DNA of 64,000 nt from Paenibacillus sp. FSL H8-0079 (GTDB taxonomy: Bacteria > Bacillota > Bacilli > Paenibacillales > Paenibacillaceae): assembly GCF_037991315.1 (NCBI RefSeq), contig NZ_CP150300.1, forward strand, positions 4,030,001-4,094,000. Direction: 5' to 3'. The notes under the pieces are model-generated. The model made no database searches. It was not told the origin of the DNA and saw only the letters and a program-made list of their open reading frames with translations. Both the position numbers and the translations under genes were made by a program. This document shows, one piece after another, positions 46,781 to 55,326 of the stretch. Every line of letters starts with the position of its first letter. Position 1 is the stretch's first letter.

Positions 46781-48000
46781 ATAACATGTGCACAGCCACA
46801 TATCGTCTGCATGATGATCATGCAGACTTTCGCAAGAAGGCTCAGTCTATCGCGATTGGCATGACCGTGGGTAGCTGGACGGAGTTGCCGCAAGCCCAGC
46901 GTGAAGCGATGCAGAAACATCTGGGTGAAGTCATCAGCGTAGAAGTAAATGAAGCTGAAGGCATGGCTGCGGGTGAGCGTTACGCCGATATTACCATCGG
47001 ATATCCTGATGTTAACTTCAGCCGTGATATCCCTGCCCTGCTCGTGACGGTCTTTGGCAAAATCTCAATGGATGGCCGAATTAAACTTACGAAGCTTGGT
47101 TTCTCGGATGGCTTCCTGAGTGCATTCCCAGGACCCAAGTTTGGACTGAATGGTGTTCGTGATCTGCTTGGTGTGCATGATCGTCCACTTTTAATGAGTA
47201 TCTTCAAGTCAGTTATCGGACTGGATGCAGATGAACTGCGTAAACAATTTATTCGTCAGGCCCTTGGGGGCGTTGATCTGATCAAGGACGATGAGATTCT
47301 GTTTGAGAATAAATTGACACCTATCGAAAAAAGAGTCGAGGTCTGCATGAAAGCTGCCGAACAGGCACGCCAGGAGACCGGCAAGAAACTTCTGTATGCA
47401 ACCAATCTTACAGGACCTACATCTCGTCTGAAGCAACAAGCTGAACGCGCTATTGGTGCAGGAGCCAATGCCCTGCTGTTCAACGTATTGTCCTACGGAT
47501 ATGATGTCCTGCATGAACTTAGCAGTGATCCAGATATCAATGTGCCGATTATGGCTCACCCTGCTCTTGCAGGAGCACTGTATCCTTCACCACATTATGG
47601 CATGTCGGCTTCGGTTGTACTTGGCCAGTTGATGCGTCTTGCTGGTGCCGATCTGGTACTCTTCCCTTCCCCTTACGGATCAGTAACGATGCCTAAGGAA
47701 GAAAATATGGCGATCACGGAGCAATTGCTGACAGCTGATTTGCCTGTACGAACCAGTATGCCAGTGCCTTCAGCTGGAATTCATCCAGGCCTTGTACCGC
47801 TTATTTTGCGCGACTTTGGCACAGATGTCATCGTTAATGCTGGTGGCGGTATTCACGGACATCCTATGGGTACTGAGGCAGGTGGACGTGCATTCCTGCA
47901 AGCCATTGAGGCAGCTCAGCGTTCCATTCCACTCGCGCAATATGCAACCGAGCATCCGGAGCTGAAAAGCGCATTGGATCTGTGGGGTGGCGAACGATGA
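46777..48000 (+). CDS. mtnW: 2,3-diketo-5-methylthiopentyl-1-phosphate enolase (RuBisCO-like protein)
   Basis: Methionine-salvage enolase of the form IV RuBisCO group, 407 residues. The metal-binding carbamylated-lysine motif appears as GGVDLIKDDE, Lys170-Asp171-Asp172-Glu173. Other active-site regions: GYPDVNFSRDIPALLVTVFGKIS, KFGLNGVRDLLG, MAHPALAGALYPS, VNAGGGIHGHPMGTEAGGRAF. It cannot fix CO2 by family knowledge; it enolises the diketo phosphate made after MtnB. AAGGGG lies 7 bases before ATG, and the start overlaps the proC stop. Confidence 0.93.
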   Translation: MNNMCTATYRLHDDHADFRKKAQSIAIGMTVGSWTELPQAQREAMQKHLGEVISVEVNEAEGMAAGERYADITIGYPDVNFSRDIPALLVTVFGKISMDGRIKLTKLGFSDGFLSAFPGPKFGLNGVRDLLGVHDRPLLMSIFKSVIGLDADELRKQFIRQALGGVDLIKDDEILFENKLTPIEKRVEVCMKAAEQARQETGKKLLYATNLTGPTSRLKQQAERAIGAGANALLFNVLSYGYDVLHELSSDPDINVPIMAHPALAGALYPSPHYGMSASVVLGQLMRLAGADLVLFPSPYGSVTMPKEENMAITEQLLTADLPVRTSMPVPSAGIHPGLVPLILRDFGTDVIVNAGGGIHGHPMGTEAGGRAFLQAIEAAQRSIPLAQYATEHPELKSALDLWGGER

Positions 48001-48674
48001 GAAGTGATAAGAAAACAGTCATTTTCTGTGACTTTGACGGAACGATTACGCTCTCGGACAACATCGTAGCGATCATGAAACATTTCAAACCTGAGGGCAT
48101 TGAAGCGATTATGAAAGATACGATTGAGCAAAAAATCTCGCTGCGTGAAGGCGTTGGAGCCATGTTTGCTCTGTTGCCTGCATCGCAGAAAGATGAAATT
48201 GTGGAATTTGTGCTTGGACAAGCGGGGATCCGTGAAGGATTCAGCGAGTTTCTTGACTACGTTCGCAGCGAAGGGATCGAATTCAATGTGACCAGCGGTG
48301 GTATGGACTTCTTTATCGAGCCGTTACTCGCACCATTCCATATCCCGCAGGATCATGTCTATTGCAACGGAGCTGACTTCTCGGGTGAAACCATTCGGAT
48401 TGAATGGCCCAACCCTTGCCAACCTCCTTGTGAGAACGGCTGCGGCATGTGCAAAACAACCGTGATTCGTACCTTCCCGGAAGAACAATACAACCGAATC
48501 CTCATTGGAGACAGTTTGACAGATTTTGAGGGTGCAAAGATTGCCGATCTCGTCTACTCCCGCTCCATTTTAACGGATAAATGTATTGAACTTGGTGTGG
48601 ACCATGTGCCATTCGCTACCTTTTACGATATCATCGAAGATATGAAACAGAAGCAAACACAAGGAGTGCTGTAA
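47997..48674 (+). CDS. mtnX: 2-hydroxy-3-keto-5-methylthiopentenyl-1-phosphate phosphatase
   Basis: HAD-family phosphatase acting right after MtnW. 225 residues from ATG 47997, which overlaps the mtnW stop (ATGA); the five-codon open extension is ignored. The nucleophile motif FCDFDGTIT carries the two Asp residues. LIGDSLTDFEGAKIADLVYSR is the motif III/IV region with the acidic pair, and NPCQPPCENGCGMCKTTVI is the Cys-rich segment seen in MtnX. Confidence 0.93.
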   Translation: MRSDKKTVIFCDFDGTITLSDNIVAIMKHFKPEGIEAIMKDTIEQKISLREGVGAMFALLPASQKDEIVEFVLGQAGIREGFSEFLDYVRSEGIEFNVTSGGMDFFIEPLLAPFHIPQDHVYCNGADFSGETIRIEWPNPCQPPCENGCGMCKTTVIRTFPEEQYNRILIGDSLTDFEGAKIADLVYSRSILTDKCIELGVDHVPFATFYDIIEDMKQKQTQGVL

Positions 48675-48677
48675 ACG

Positions 48678-49331
48678 ATGGGCTTTGAAAAGATTACATT
48701 GGAACACAAACGTCAGGTCCTTGAAGAACTGGCTGATATTAAAGCGTTGTTCGCCAGTCGTAACTGGTTCCCTGGAACAAGTGGCAATCTGTCGATGCGT
48801 GTAGGAGACTTTGACCCGGAGCAATTTTATTTTGCGGTTACCGCCTCAGGCAAAGACAAATCTCTTCGCACACCGGAAGACTTTCTTTTTGTGGACAAAC
48901 ACGGTAAAGCGATTGAGACAACAACGTTGAAACCAAGTGCCGAAACGTTGATTCACTGTGAAATCTATCGTTTGACTGGTTGTGGTGCTGTATTCCACGT
49001 GCATACCGTGTTTAACAACCTGATCAGTGAATTCTTTGGAGCAGATGGGCACGTACCGATTCAAGGAATCGAATTGATCAAGGCTTTCAACATTTGGGAA
49101 GAAAATGCTGAGATTCGTGTACCCGTCCTGCCTAACTTTGCGGACATTCCATCCATTGCTGAATTGGTGCCGGATGTTCTGGATGCCAAAGTGCCAGGGA
49201 TCTTGCTTCGTAATCACGGCATATATGCATGGGGCAAGGATGCTTTTGAGGCGAAACGTCATCTGGAAGCGTTCGAGTTCCTGTTCGAAGTGATGTACCG
49301 TCAACTTCTGCTGAAGGGTGCTACGAAATAG
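48678..49331 (+). CDS. mtnB: Methylthioribulose-1-phosphate dehydratase
   Basis: Class II aldolase-like zinc enzyme, 217 residues. Visible features: NWFPGTSGNLSMRV, the ASGKDKS loop, the zinc His pair in CGAVFHVHTVFNNLIS, and the third His in LRNHGIYAWGKDAFEAKRHLEAFEFLFEV. It supplies the substrate of MtnW. It starts 3 bases after the mtnX stop, and a strong terminator follows the gene. mtnA, mtnK and mtnD are not in this window. Confidence 0.94.
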   Translation: MGFEKITLEHKRQVLEELADIKALFASRNWFPGTSGNLSMRVGDFDPEQFYFAVTASGKDKSLRTPEDFLFVDKHGKAIETTTLKPSAETLIHCEIYRLTGCGAVFHVHTVFNNLISEFFGADGHVPIQGIELIKAFNIWEENAEIRVPVLPNFADIPSIAELVPDVLDAKVPGILLRNHGIYAWGKDAFEAKRHLEAFEFLFEVMYRQLLLKGATK

Positions 49332-49362
49332 CAATCATTTATTCGAAATCAAAGCTGCATAA

Positions 49363-49409
49363 CAAAAAACACGCCATAGGCTGATATACATAGCCCTTGG
49401 CGTGTTTTT
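49363..49409 (+). terminator. Terminator of proA-proC-mtnWXB
   Basis: Stem AAAACACGCCA / TGGCGTGTTTT with an inner GGCT/AGCC pairing and TTTTTA on the plus strand. Confidence 0.85.
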
Positions 49410-49416
49410 ATGTTGA

Positions 49417-49476
49417 GGGATAACAGCGATTAGAAGGTTGCTCTGTCATCGTAGTGTCAGTGTAAATAATCTTTAG
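49417..49476. repeat. Solo 60-base end of the proB-proA element
   Basis: Matches 44524-44583 at 55 of 60 positions in the same orientation, ending in AATAATCTTTAG in both. Only the right end of the element is present, beside the mtnB terminator. Confidence 0.75.
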
Positions 49477-49482
49477 GTCACT

Positions 49483-50781
49483 CTACAGTCGATCATCCCG
49501 ATCCTTGAATAAAAAGAGGCTATCTGCTTCTTCGTCACTCCGATGAACCGCATGATTGGTGCCGGCTCCCCGCTGCTTACCAAACAGCAGCTTCAATCCG
49601 CCAAAAATGAGCAGAAAGGATACAATGACAGTGTTCAAATAGGAACGGATCTCGTATGTCATAAATGCATCAGGGAACAGCTCATTCAGCTGTGGAATGA
49701 CAAGCCTGATCGTCAGATAATATAGACCCAGCGCCGCAATCCCGAATCCAATCAGGCGCTGATGGCGGGCCCAATCCTTGAAGATCGGCTGATCAACCAA
49801 TGGTTCGCGTCCATATCGACTGGAGCACTGGAGCCCGTCAAAGAAGCTGTAGAACCAGACCAGTGGAATCATGAACAGAAACACCGATAAGTGCAGCAGA
49901 TCCAGAACATAGATGCTGCCCAGGAACAGGAACATCAATTGCATGCCTCTTTTTTGCAATCCCAGATATAAATGACCTGCACCTGGAAAAGCAGATAGCA
50001 GCGTTGCAAGCACTTTGCTACGTCGTCCGGCTACTCTGCCCATCTCCAATTCCTCGAATAATGTCCGATCCTGTAACACCTCACCAGCCTGCTTACGGTG
50101 GACGTGCTGCACCGCATCAAACATGCAGTATACCCATATTACAGGCAGAATGAGTAAGAACATCAGAAATACCGATTCATTGGTGATCGAAGCCACAAAA
50201 ACCATCATGGCAAATGAACCAAAGAACGCCATTAGGAACGACAACCCGCGATGTAACAATCCCAGATGAAGATGTCCCAATCCCGGAACAAATGAGAGCA
50301 AAATAGTGAAGAATCGTTCACCCTCACTGCCTTTTCGATACATCGGTTGACCATAGGGACCCTCAGGTTCACCATATTCATTACCGGGATGCTGATGCAG
50401 TTCATCTTCATGCATATGCTCCATGGGCCCTTGCTGACCCATGTGTGCTCCCTGATAGGCTGCTCCTGGATGTTGTGGTCCGTAATGTGCTCCGTATCCC
50501 CTGTAATGAGCATCTCGTGCAGAAGGCGCACGGAGTAGAACAATAATCATGTCCAGCATACTGATCCCCCAGAAGAAAGCCGCACAAAGTGCACCGAAAA
50601 TCATTAAATCTTGTTCATTTATGACCATTGCCAGCATTAACGAGCCAACCGCTGTTCCAAAGAAAAGCAATGGATAGATCACGGCTCTTGCGGCTCGACC
50701 CCAATACATAAAACCAAGACCGGGTATCAGGTTTAATAGAAATGCGAGTAATTTGTTACGATCTGAGTGCACAGTCGTCAT
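49483..50781 (-). CDS. Multi-pass membrane protein with three PGLG modules, linked to ECF sigma factor
   Basis: 432 residues, not a family I can name. The same hydrophobic module appears three times, each led by a proline-glycine turn: LIPGLGFMYWG at residues 18-28, FVPGLGHLHLG at 164-174 and AFPGAGHLYLG at 264-274. Each is followed by two or three membrane helices ending in a D/FDxxQ- or LD-type loop. The pattern resembles TM2-type small membrane domains. Between modules one and two lies a hydrophilic His/Gly/Pro/Tyr-rich loop (about 88-150, HEDELHQHPGNEYGEPEGPYGQPMY). It follows the anti-sigma gene by 27 bases in an ECF sigma operon, so it may take part in sensing or be a regulated envelope protein. 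Confidence 0.8.
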   Translation of the reverse strand: MTTVHSDRNKLLAFLLNLIPGLGFMYWGRAARAVIYPLLFFGTAVGSLMLAMVINEQDLMIFGALCAAFFWGISMLDMIIVLLRAPSARDAHYRGYGAHYGPQHPGAAYQGAHMGQQGPMEHMHEDELHQHPGNEYGEPEGPYGQPMYRKGSEGERFFTILLSFVPGLGHLHLGLLHRGLSFLMAFFGSFAMMVFVASITNESVFLMFLLILPVIWVYCMFDAVQHVHRKQAGEVLQDRTLFEELEMGRVAGRRSKVLATLLSAFPGAGHLYLGLQKRGMQLMFLFLGSIYVLDLLHLSVFLFMIPLVWFYSFFDGLQCSSRYGREPLVDQPIFKDWARHQRLIGFGIAALGLYYLTIRLVIPQLNELFPDAFMTYEIRSYLNTVIVSFLLIFGGLKLLFGKQRGAGTNHAVHRSDEEADSLFLFKDRDDRL

Positions 50782-50808
50782 CCTTTCTTTTCAGGCAATG
50801 CGAACTAT

Positions 50809-51261
50809 TTATGGTTTAGGCTTGAAGTTATCCAGCCATGAAGTGGCTGCCTCCGTCCATTTCTCCGTAAAAGACCCTCTGTGGTCGCCATCCTGGAACT
50901 TGTGATAAGGAGCTACCTTGTCAAAAAGTCCTGATGAGAGGAAGATCAATGTCAAACAGGCCGCTACCGCATAGTGAAACACTTTATGTTCAAGCCAGCG
51001 TCGGTTTCGTCCAGCGTGGGATTTTCGTTGTGATTGGGTTGGTTGAATACCCTCAATCCGATGCATGACTGAATCTGCAAATCCTGTCGGGTCATGTAAC
51101 GGAGGTAGCTCCCCATGGATACCGAGCGCTCCCAGATAGCTGTCCATCGCATCCGGGTCTTCCATCAGAAGCTGTTCCATTCGGTTCGCTTGAGTTTCAC
51201 TCATATGGCCTTCAATATAATCAGCCCATTGTGCAGTGGTATACTTCTCCTGTTTACTCAC
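50809..51261 (-). CDS. Membrane-bound anti-sigma factor (putative)
   Basis: 150 residues from GTG 51261, which has AGGAGG 9 bases upstream; the ATG at 51270 abuts that site and is unlikely. An N-terminal cytoplasmic helical part (KYTTAQWADYIEGHMSETQANRMEQLLMEDPDAMDSYLGALG) resembles anti-sigma domains, but the zinc-binding HxxxCxxC motif is absent. One membrane segment (VFHYAVAACLTLIFLSSGLF, about 100-120) and a short extracellular tail follow. GTGAGTAA overlaps the sigma-factor stop by 8 bases. The role is inferred from order and topology. Confidence 0.75.
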   Translation of the reverse strand: MSKQEKYTTAQWADYIEGHMSETQANRMEQLLMEDPDAMDSYLGALGIHGELPPLHDPTGFADSVMHRIEGIQPTQSQRKSHAGRNRRWLEHKVFHYAVAACLTLIFLSSGLFDKVAPYHKFQDGDHRGSFTEKWTEAATSWLDNFKPKP

Positions 51262-51868
51262 GCCATTCATCCTCCTTCCAATGATTTCGAATCCACTGCC
51301 GGGCACGATACAAGCGGGATTCCACGGTCTTCACAGCCACCTGTGCCTCATTGGCAATCTGCTCATAATTTTTTTCACCTAAATAATACGCAGTAATAAT
51401 GTCACGATGCTGAGCAGGCAACTGATTAATTCGTTCGCGAAGTTTATCCTGGCTTTCTTCACGAACGAGACGGGCAAGAACGTCTTCATCCCGTCCGGGC
51501 ATATTGATTATTTTTTCTTCTCCACCCAGATCCTCAGCAGTTCGTCTGCCCAGCTTGCGTTTGGCATCAATCGCTTTGTGAAAAGCGATTCGAGTTAACC
51601 ACGTTTTGAAACCTTCGGAACGATAGTCGGGGAGAGACTTATACATCTGAATGAACGCCTCCTGAGCTGCATCCTGTGCTTCCTGATCGTTCCTGAGTAC
51701 GGAATAGGCCACATGATATACATGCTGGCTATACTTATCAATCAGAGTACGCATCTGGGATGTATCTCCTTGACGGATTTGTTCGATTACGCGCGCTTCA
51801 TCAATAACTCTCCCCTCCTCTCCAATACAATAGACGACAGCTTGTGTGTTAACCCCTGCGTGATCCAT
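51254..51868 (-). CDS. ECF-type RNA polymerase sigma factor
   Basis: Region 2 is visible as LIDKYSQHVYHVAYSVLRNDQEAQDAAQEAFIQMYKSLPDYRSEGFKTWLTRIAFHKAIDAKRK. Region 4 is LPAQHRDIITAYYLGEKNYEQIANEAQVAVKTVESRLYRARQWIRNHW. The first canonical starts (TTG 51871, ATG 51868) lack a ribosome site and encode an unfamily-like extension. A strong GAGGAGGGG (51812-51820) lies 6 bases before ATT at 51805, exactly where ECF proteins normally begin (IDEARVIEQIRQGD), giving 183 residues. The coordinates here use the canonical ATG, but the ATT is the likelier start. It overlaps its anti-sigma gene. Confidence 0.88.
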   Translation of the reverse strand: MDHAGVNTQAVVYCIGEEGRVIDEARVIEQIRQGDTSQMRTLIDKYSQHVYHVAYSVLRNDQEAQDAAQEAFIQMYKSLPDYRSEGFKTWLTRIAFHKAIDAKRKLGRRTAEDLGGEEKIINMPGRDEDVLARLVREESQDKLRERINQLPAQHRDIITAYYLGEKNYEQIANEAQVAVKTVESRLYRARQWIRNHWKEDEWRE

Positions 51869-51937
51869 CAAATTATTTTAAAAAGTGAATTCATTGCCTG
51901 AAAGGTTGGTTCCGCTGATAACTCATCCAATCTATAA

Positions 51938-51979
51938 TCCAAAAAAAACAGGCACAGAATGAATTCTGGCCTGTTTCTT
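51938..51979 (-). terminator. Terminator of asnS-dnaD
   Basis: Stem AACAGGCcAGAA / TTCTgtGCCTGTT followed by eight T on the minus strand, 20 bases after the dnaD stop. Confidence 0.85.
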
Positions 51980-51998
51980 ATTCCTGCCTACACTTAAA

Positions 51999-52703
51999 TT
52001 AACGTCCACCATTACGAAACCGCTGCGTGTACGCCTTCGCGTCTTGAACGGTCTTGACACGATTGCGACTCCACTCAAGCAGAATTCGATCGATATACCG
52101 GAAATGTACTTTGCCTGCAAAAACCGCTTCCTTCAGAGCCATGAGAATCAATTCCTCTTGATAACGGTCCTGATCCAACCAGCCGGATATCGTCTCGCAC
52201 TCCATTGGAGAGAGCGGACGTCCAAATTCTTTTTCAAAGATGGAGAACATGTTCCGTTCTTCCTCTTCTTTTTGAACACTGTTCGAATCTTGACGTGCTG
52301 TATTGCTGCTCAGCTGCTCCGCACGGAATGCGGCTACTTCTTCAGCAGTGCACTTTGCAAGTTTGGCATATAATCCATGTAAATCATATCGCTCGTACTG
52401 GATGTCCCGTTCTTCGTCACGGTGCTCGTCAATAGCAATATACCCATCCCTCATCAGACGTTGCAACATTCTGGCAATGCCTTCAGGTGCAAGTCCCATG
52501 CGCGCCGCAAGCTCTTCAAGCGTGGGAAACTCATTGAATTCTGCCTGACGGAACCCTAGCAGTTGAATCAGAAGAAGCACTTCTGCATCTGATAGGCCAA
52601 GCTGGTGATAAAAACGTAACAAGGCATACGGCAGATGGGCTGTACCCGAAGTCATGCCATAAGCTGCTCCATCCAACCAAGCTTTGGATGTGGTGTCTTC
52701 CAT
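51999..52703 (-). CDS. dnaD: Replication initiation protein DnaD
   Basis: Primosome protein acting with DnaA, DnaB and DnaI in Firmicutes. 234 residues from ATG 52703 with GAGGAG 5 bases upstream. The N-terminal winged-helix DDBH1 domain contains ALLRFYHQLGLSDAEVLLLIQLLGFRQAEFNEFPTLEELAARMGLAPEGIARMLQRLMRDGYI. The C-terminal DDBH2 domain contains FEKEFGRPLSPMECETISGWLDQDRYQEELILMALKEAVFAGKVHFRYIDRILLEWSRNRVKT, including the family's YxxxxIxxxW signature. It lies 21 bases after asnS, the usual Bacillales order. Confidence 0.95.
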   Translation of the reverse strand: MEDTTSKAWLDGAAYGMTSGTAHLPYALLRFYHQLGLSDAEVLLLIQLLGFRQAEFNEFPTLEELAARMGLAPEGIARMLQRLMRDGYIAIDEHRDEERDIQYERYDLHGLYAKLAKCTAEEVAAFRAEQLSSNTARQDSNSVQKEEEERNMFSIFEKEFGRPLSPMECETISGWLDQDRYQEELILMALKEAVFAGKVHFRYIDRILLEWSRNRVKTVQDAKAYTQRFRNGGR

Positions 52704-52723
52704 AGACGCTCCTCGGTTAAACA

Positions 52724-54019
52724 TTAAGGGTACAGACGATAGAGCATACGTGGGAATGCGATTGTTTCACGTACATGATCCAATCCACAGATCCATGCTA
52801 CCGTCCGCTCCAATCCCAGACCGAAACCGGAGTGAGGAACCGATCCGTATTTACGTAAATCCAGATACCATTGGTAAGCTTCATCCGAGAGATTGTGCTC
52901 CTCAAAACGTTGTTGCATCAATTCCGGATCATCGATACGCTGCGAACCGCCAATAATCTCTCCGTAGCCTTCTGGTGCAATCATATCAGCACAGAGAACA
53001 ACTTCTGGACGATTCGGATCTGGTTTCATGTAGAAAGCTTTGATTCCAGCAGGGTAATGCGTAATAAAGACCGGTGTATTGTACTTCTCAGCAATTGCTG
53101 TTTCGTGCGGTGCACCAAAGTCTTCTCCCCAAGGAATATCAAAGCCTTGTCCATGCAGGAATTCAATCGCTTCATCATACGTAATACGCGGGAATGGAGC
53201 TACGATGCCTTCAAGTTTGGATACGTCACGACCGATAGATTCCAGTTCTGCACGGCAGTTTTTCACCACGGACTGAACGACATGAGCGATAAATTTCTCT
53301 TGCACGCGCAGACTTTCCTCGTGATCTACAAATGCCATTTCCGGCTCAATCATCCAGAACTCAATCAAGTGACGACGTGTTTTGGACTTCTCTGCGCGGA
53401 ATGTTGGACCAAATGAATATACTTTGCCCAGAGCCATGGCTGCGGCTTCCATATACAATTGACCACTTTGTGTCAGATAAGCATCTTCATCAAAGTATTT
53501 GATGTGGAACAGGTTCGTTGTACCTTCCGCAGACGATGGTGTCAAAATCGGAGGATCAACTTGTGTGAATCCGTTACCATCAAAGAACTGCTGAACAGCA
53601 CGAATAATCTCTGCCCGAATCACCATAACAGCACGCTGCTTCGTAGAACGAAGCCACAGATGACGATGGTCCATCAAGAAATCGACACCATGCTCTTTAG
53701 GCGTAATTGGATAGTTTTCAGTCAGGTGAATGATCTCAACCCCTGTAACAGTCATCTCGTAACCGGACGCACTGCGAGGTTCTTCACGAATAATACCTGT
53801 AACATACAAAGAGCTTTCTTGAGTCAGGCTCTTGGCATTGTTCCAGATTTCTTCACTAACTTCACTTTTTACAACAACCCCTTGGATATATCCGGTTCCA
53901 TCACGTAGCTGCAAAAACTGAATTTTACCGCTGGAACGTTTGTTGTTAATCCAGGCACCGATTGTTACGGTTTCGCCCACATGCTCGTTCACATTACGAA
54001 TTACACAATTCGTATTCAT
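52724..54019 (-). CDS. asnS: Asparaginyl-tRNA synthetase
   Basis: Class II synthetase, 431 residues from ATG 54019 (GGGGAG 8 bases upstream; ATG 54025 is too near the site). The N-terminal OB-fold anticodon domain ([36 protein letters not shown]) is followed by the catalytic core with motif 2 [24 protein letters not shown] and motif 3 [27 protein letters not shown]. Absence of AspRS insertions and the ENYPI(T)PKEHG segment fit AsnRS. No T-box was recognised in the 100 bases upstream. Confidence 0.95.
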   Translation of the reverse strand: MNTNCVIRNVNEHVGETVTIGAWINNKRSSGKIQFLQLRDGTGYIQGVVVKSEVSEEIWNNAKSLTQESSLYVTGIIREEPRSASGYEMTVTGVEIIHLTENYPITPKEHGVDFLMDHRHLWLRSTKQRAVMVIRAEIIRAVQQFFDGNGFTQVDPPILTPSSAEGTTNLFHIKYFDEDAYLTQSGQLYMEAAAMALGKVYSFGPTFRAEKSKTRRHLIEFWMIEPEMAFVDHEESLRVQEKFIAHVVQSVVKNCRAELESIGRDVSKLEGIVAPFPRITYDEAIEFLHGQGFDIPWGEDFGAPHETAIAEKYNTPVFITHYPAGIKAFYMKPDPNRPEVVLCADMIAPEGYGEIIGGSQRIDDPELMQQRFEEHNLSDEAYQWYLDLRKYGSVPHSGFGLGLERTVAWICGLDHVRETIAFPRMLYRLYP

Positions 54020-54050
54020 GCCCATATCTCCCCTTGGTTCCTGAATTTGA

Positions 54051-54088
54051 AAATGCAGCGGGCAGGCTTATGCCTGTCCTCTGCACTT
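54051..54088 (-). terminator. Hairpin between ackA and asnS
   Basis: Stem TGCAG-GGGCAGGC / GCCTGtCC-CTGCA with TTATG-like loop (54054-54085), followed on the minus strand by TTTTCAAATT. It probably ends or attenuates the hbd-ackA transcript. Confidence 0.6.
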
Positions 54089-54120
54089 CCTTGTCATTCT
54101 ATATTTACTTTACAGTTAGA

Positions 54121-55326
54121 TTACTGAGAATTCAATACGATTCGGTGTGTATCGCGTGCAATGACCAATTCTTCGTTTGTTGGCACAACGAGAACTTCCA
54201 CTTTGGAATTCGCTGTTGTGATCCGGCGTGGTTCGCCAGAACGAATGGCATTCAGCGCTTCATCCAGTTCAACACCCAGATAAGTAAGCTGCTCACATAC
54301 TTTTTGGCGAAGAACAACGGAGTTCTCACCTACACCAGCCGTGAATACGATCACGTCTACACCGTTCATTGCAGCTGCATATGAACCGATGTATTTACGC
54401 AGACGATATTCGTACATTTCAAAAGCAAGCGTGGAGTTGGCATCGCCATTCTCCATACCTTCCGTAATCTCACGCATGTCACTGCTGATTCCGGAGATTG
54501 CAAGCAATCCACTGTGTTTGTTCAACATGGAGTTCACTTCGCTTACGCTCAGTTCTTCCTTGTTCATTACATAAGGTACGATGGCTGGGTCAAGGTCACC
54601 AGAACGCGTTCCCATCATCAGACCTTCAAGCGGAGTCATACCCATCGAAGTATCAACGGATACGCCACCTTTAACTGCTGTTACACTACCACCGTTACCC
54701 ACGTGACAAGTGATGATTTTCAGATCTTCTACTGGACGATCCAAATACTCAGCAGCTGCTTTGCTTACGAAATCATGGGAAGTACCGTGTGCGCCGTAGC
54801 GACGTACTTTATATTTTTTGTAAAGTACACGCGGAATAGCGTACAGATATGCTTTTTCCGGCATCGTTTGATGGAAAGCCGTATCGAAGACCATAACCTG
54901 AGGCACACCTGGCATATTTGACTCTGCCGCGCGGATACCCATCATGGCTGCCGGGTTATGAAGTGGAGCCAGATCGAACAGACGGCGAATTTCAGCTTTG
55001 GCAGCATCATCTACCAATGCAGATTCCTTAAATGCTTCACCACCGTGAACAACACGGTGTCCAACAGCTTGAATTTCACTTACGGAACCTAACACACCGT
55101 TTTCTTTGTCAGTCAAAATATCGATGACTTTACGGATCGCTGTTGTATGTTCCAGAATTTCGCTAACTTCTGTAACATCCTCACGGCCTGTCGGTTTGTG
55201 CGTCAGAATGGAAGAATCCATTCCGATCCGCTCTACCAGACCTTTAGCCAGTACAGATTCGTCAGTCATATTATACAGTTGATATTTGAGCGAGGAACTC
55301 CCCGCATTAATTACGAGTACTTTCAC
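54121..55326 (-). CDS. ackA: Acetate kinase
   Basis: Converts acetyl phosphate and ADP to acetate and ATP. 401 residues. ASKHA-fold motifs are all present: LVINAGSSSLKYQL (Asn7), GHRVVHGGE, MVFDTAFHQTMPEKAYLYAIP, RRYGAHGTSHDFV, THVGNGGS-like ITCHVGNGGSVTAVKGG, DTSMGMTPLEGLMMGTRSGDLDP, VIVFTAGVGENS and PTNEELVIARDT. The start overlaps the hbd stop by four bases. No pta is present in the window. Butyrate kinase is less likely from the motif set and length. Confidence 0.94.
   Translation of the reverse strand: MKVLVINAGSSSLKYQLYNMTDESVLAKGLVERIGMDSSILTHKPTGREDVTEVSEILEHTTAIRKVIDILTDKENGVLGSVSEIQAVGHRVVHGGEAFKESALVDDAAKAEIRRLFDLAPLHNPAAMMGIRAAESNMPGVPQVMVFDTAFHQTMPEKAYLYAIPRVLYKKYKVRRYGAHGTSHDFVSKAAAEYLDRPVEDLKIITCHVGNGGSVTAVKGGVSVDTSMGMTPLEGLMMGTRSGDLDPAIVPYVMNKEELSVSEVNSMLNKHSGLLAISGISSDMREITEGMENGDANSTLAFEMYEYRLRKYIGSYAAAMNGVDVIVFTAGVGENSVVLRQKVCEQLTYLGVELDEALNAIRSGEPRRITTANSKVEVLVVPTNEELVIARDTHRIVLNSQ

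Noticed and set aside
54019..54120. Possible T-box for asnS
   Set aside because: The gap is only about 100 bases and has no GGTGG motif or specifier stem; only a simple hairpin is present.
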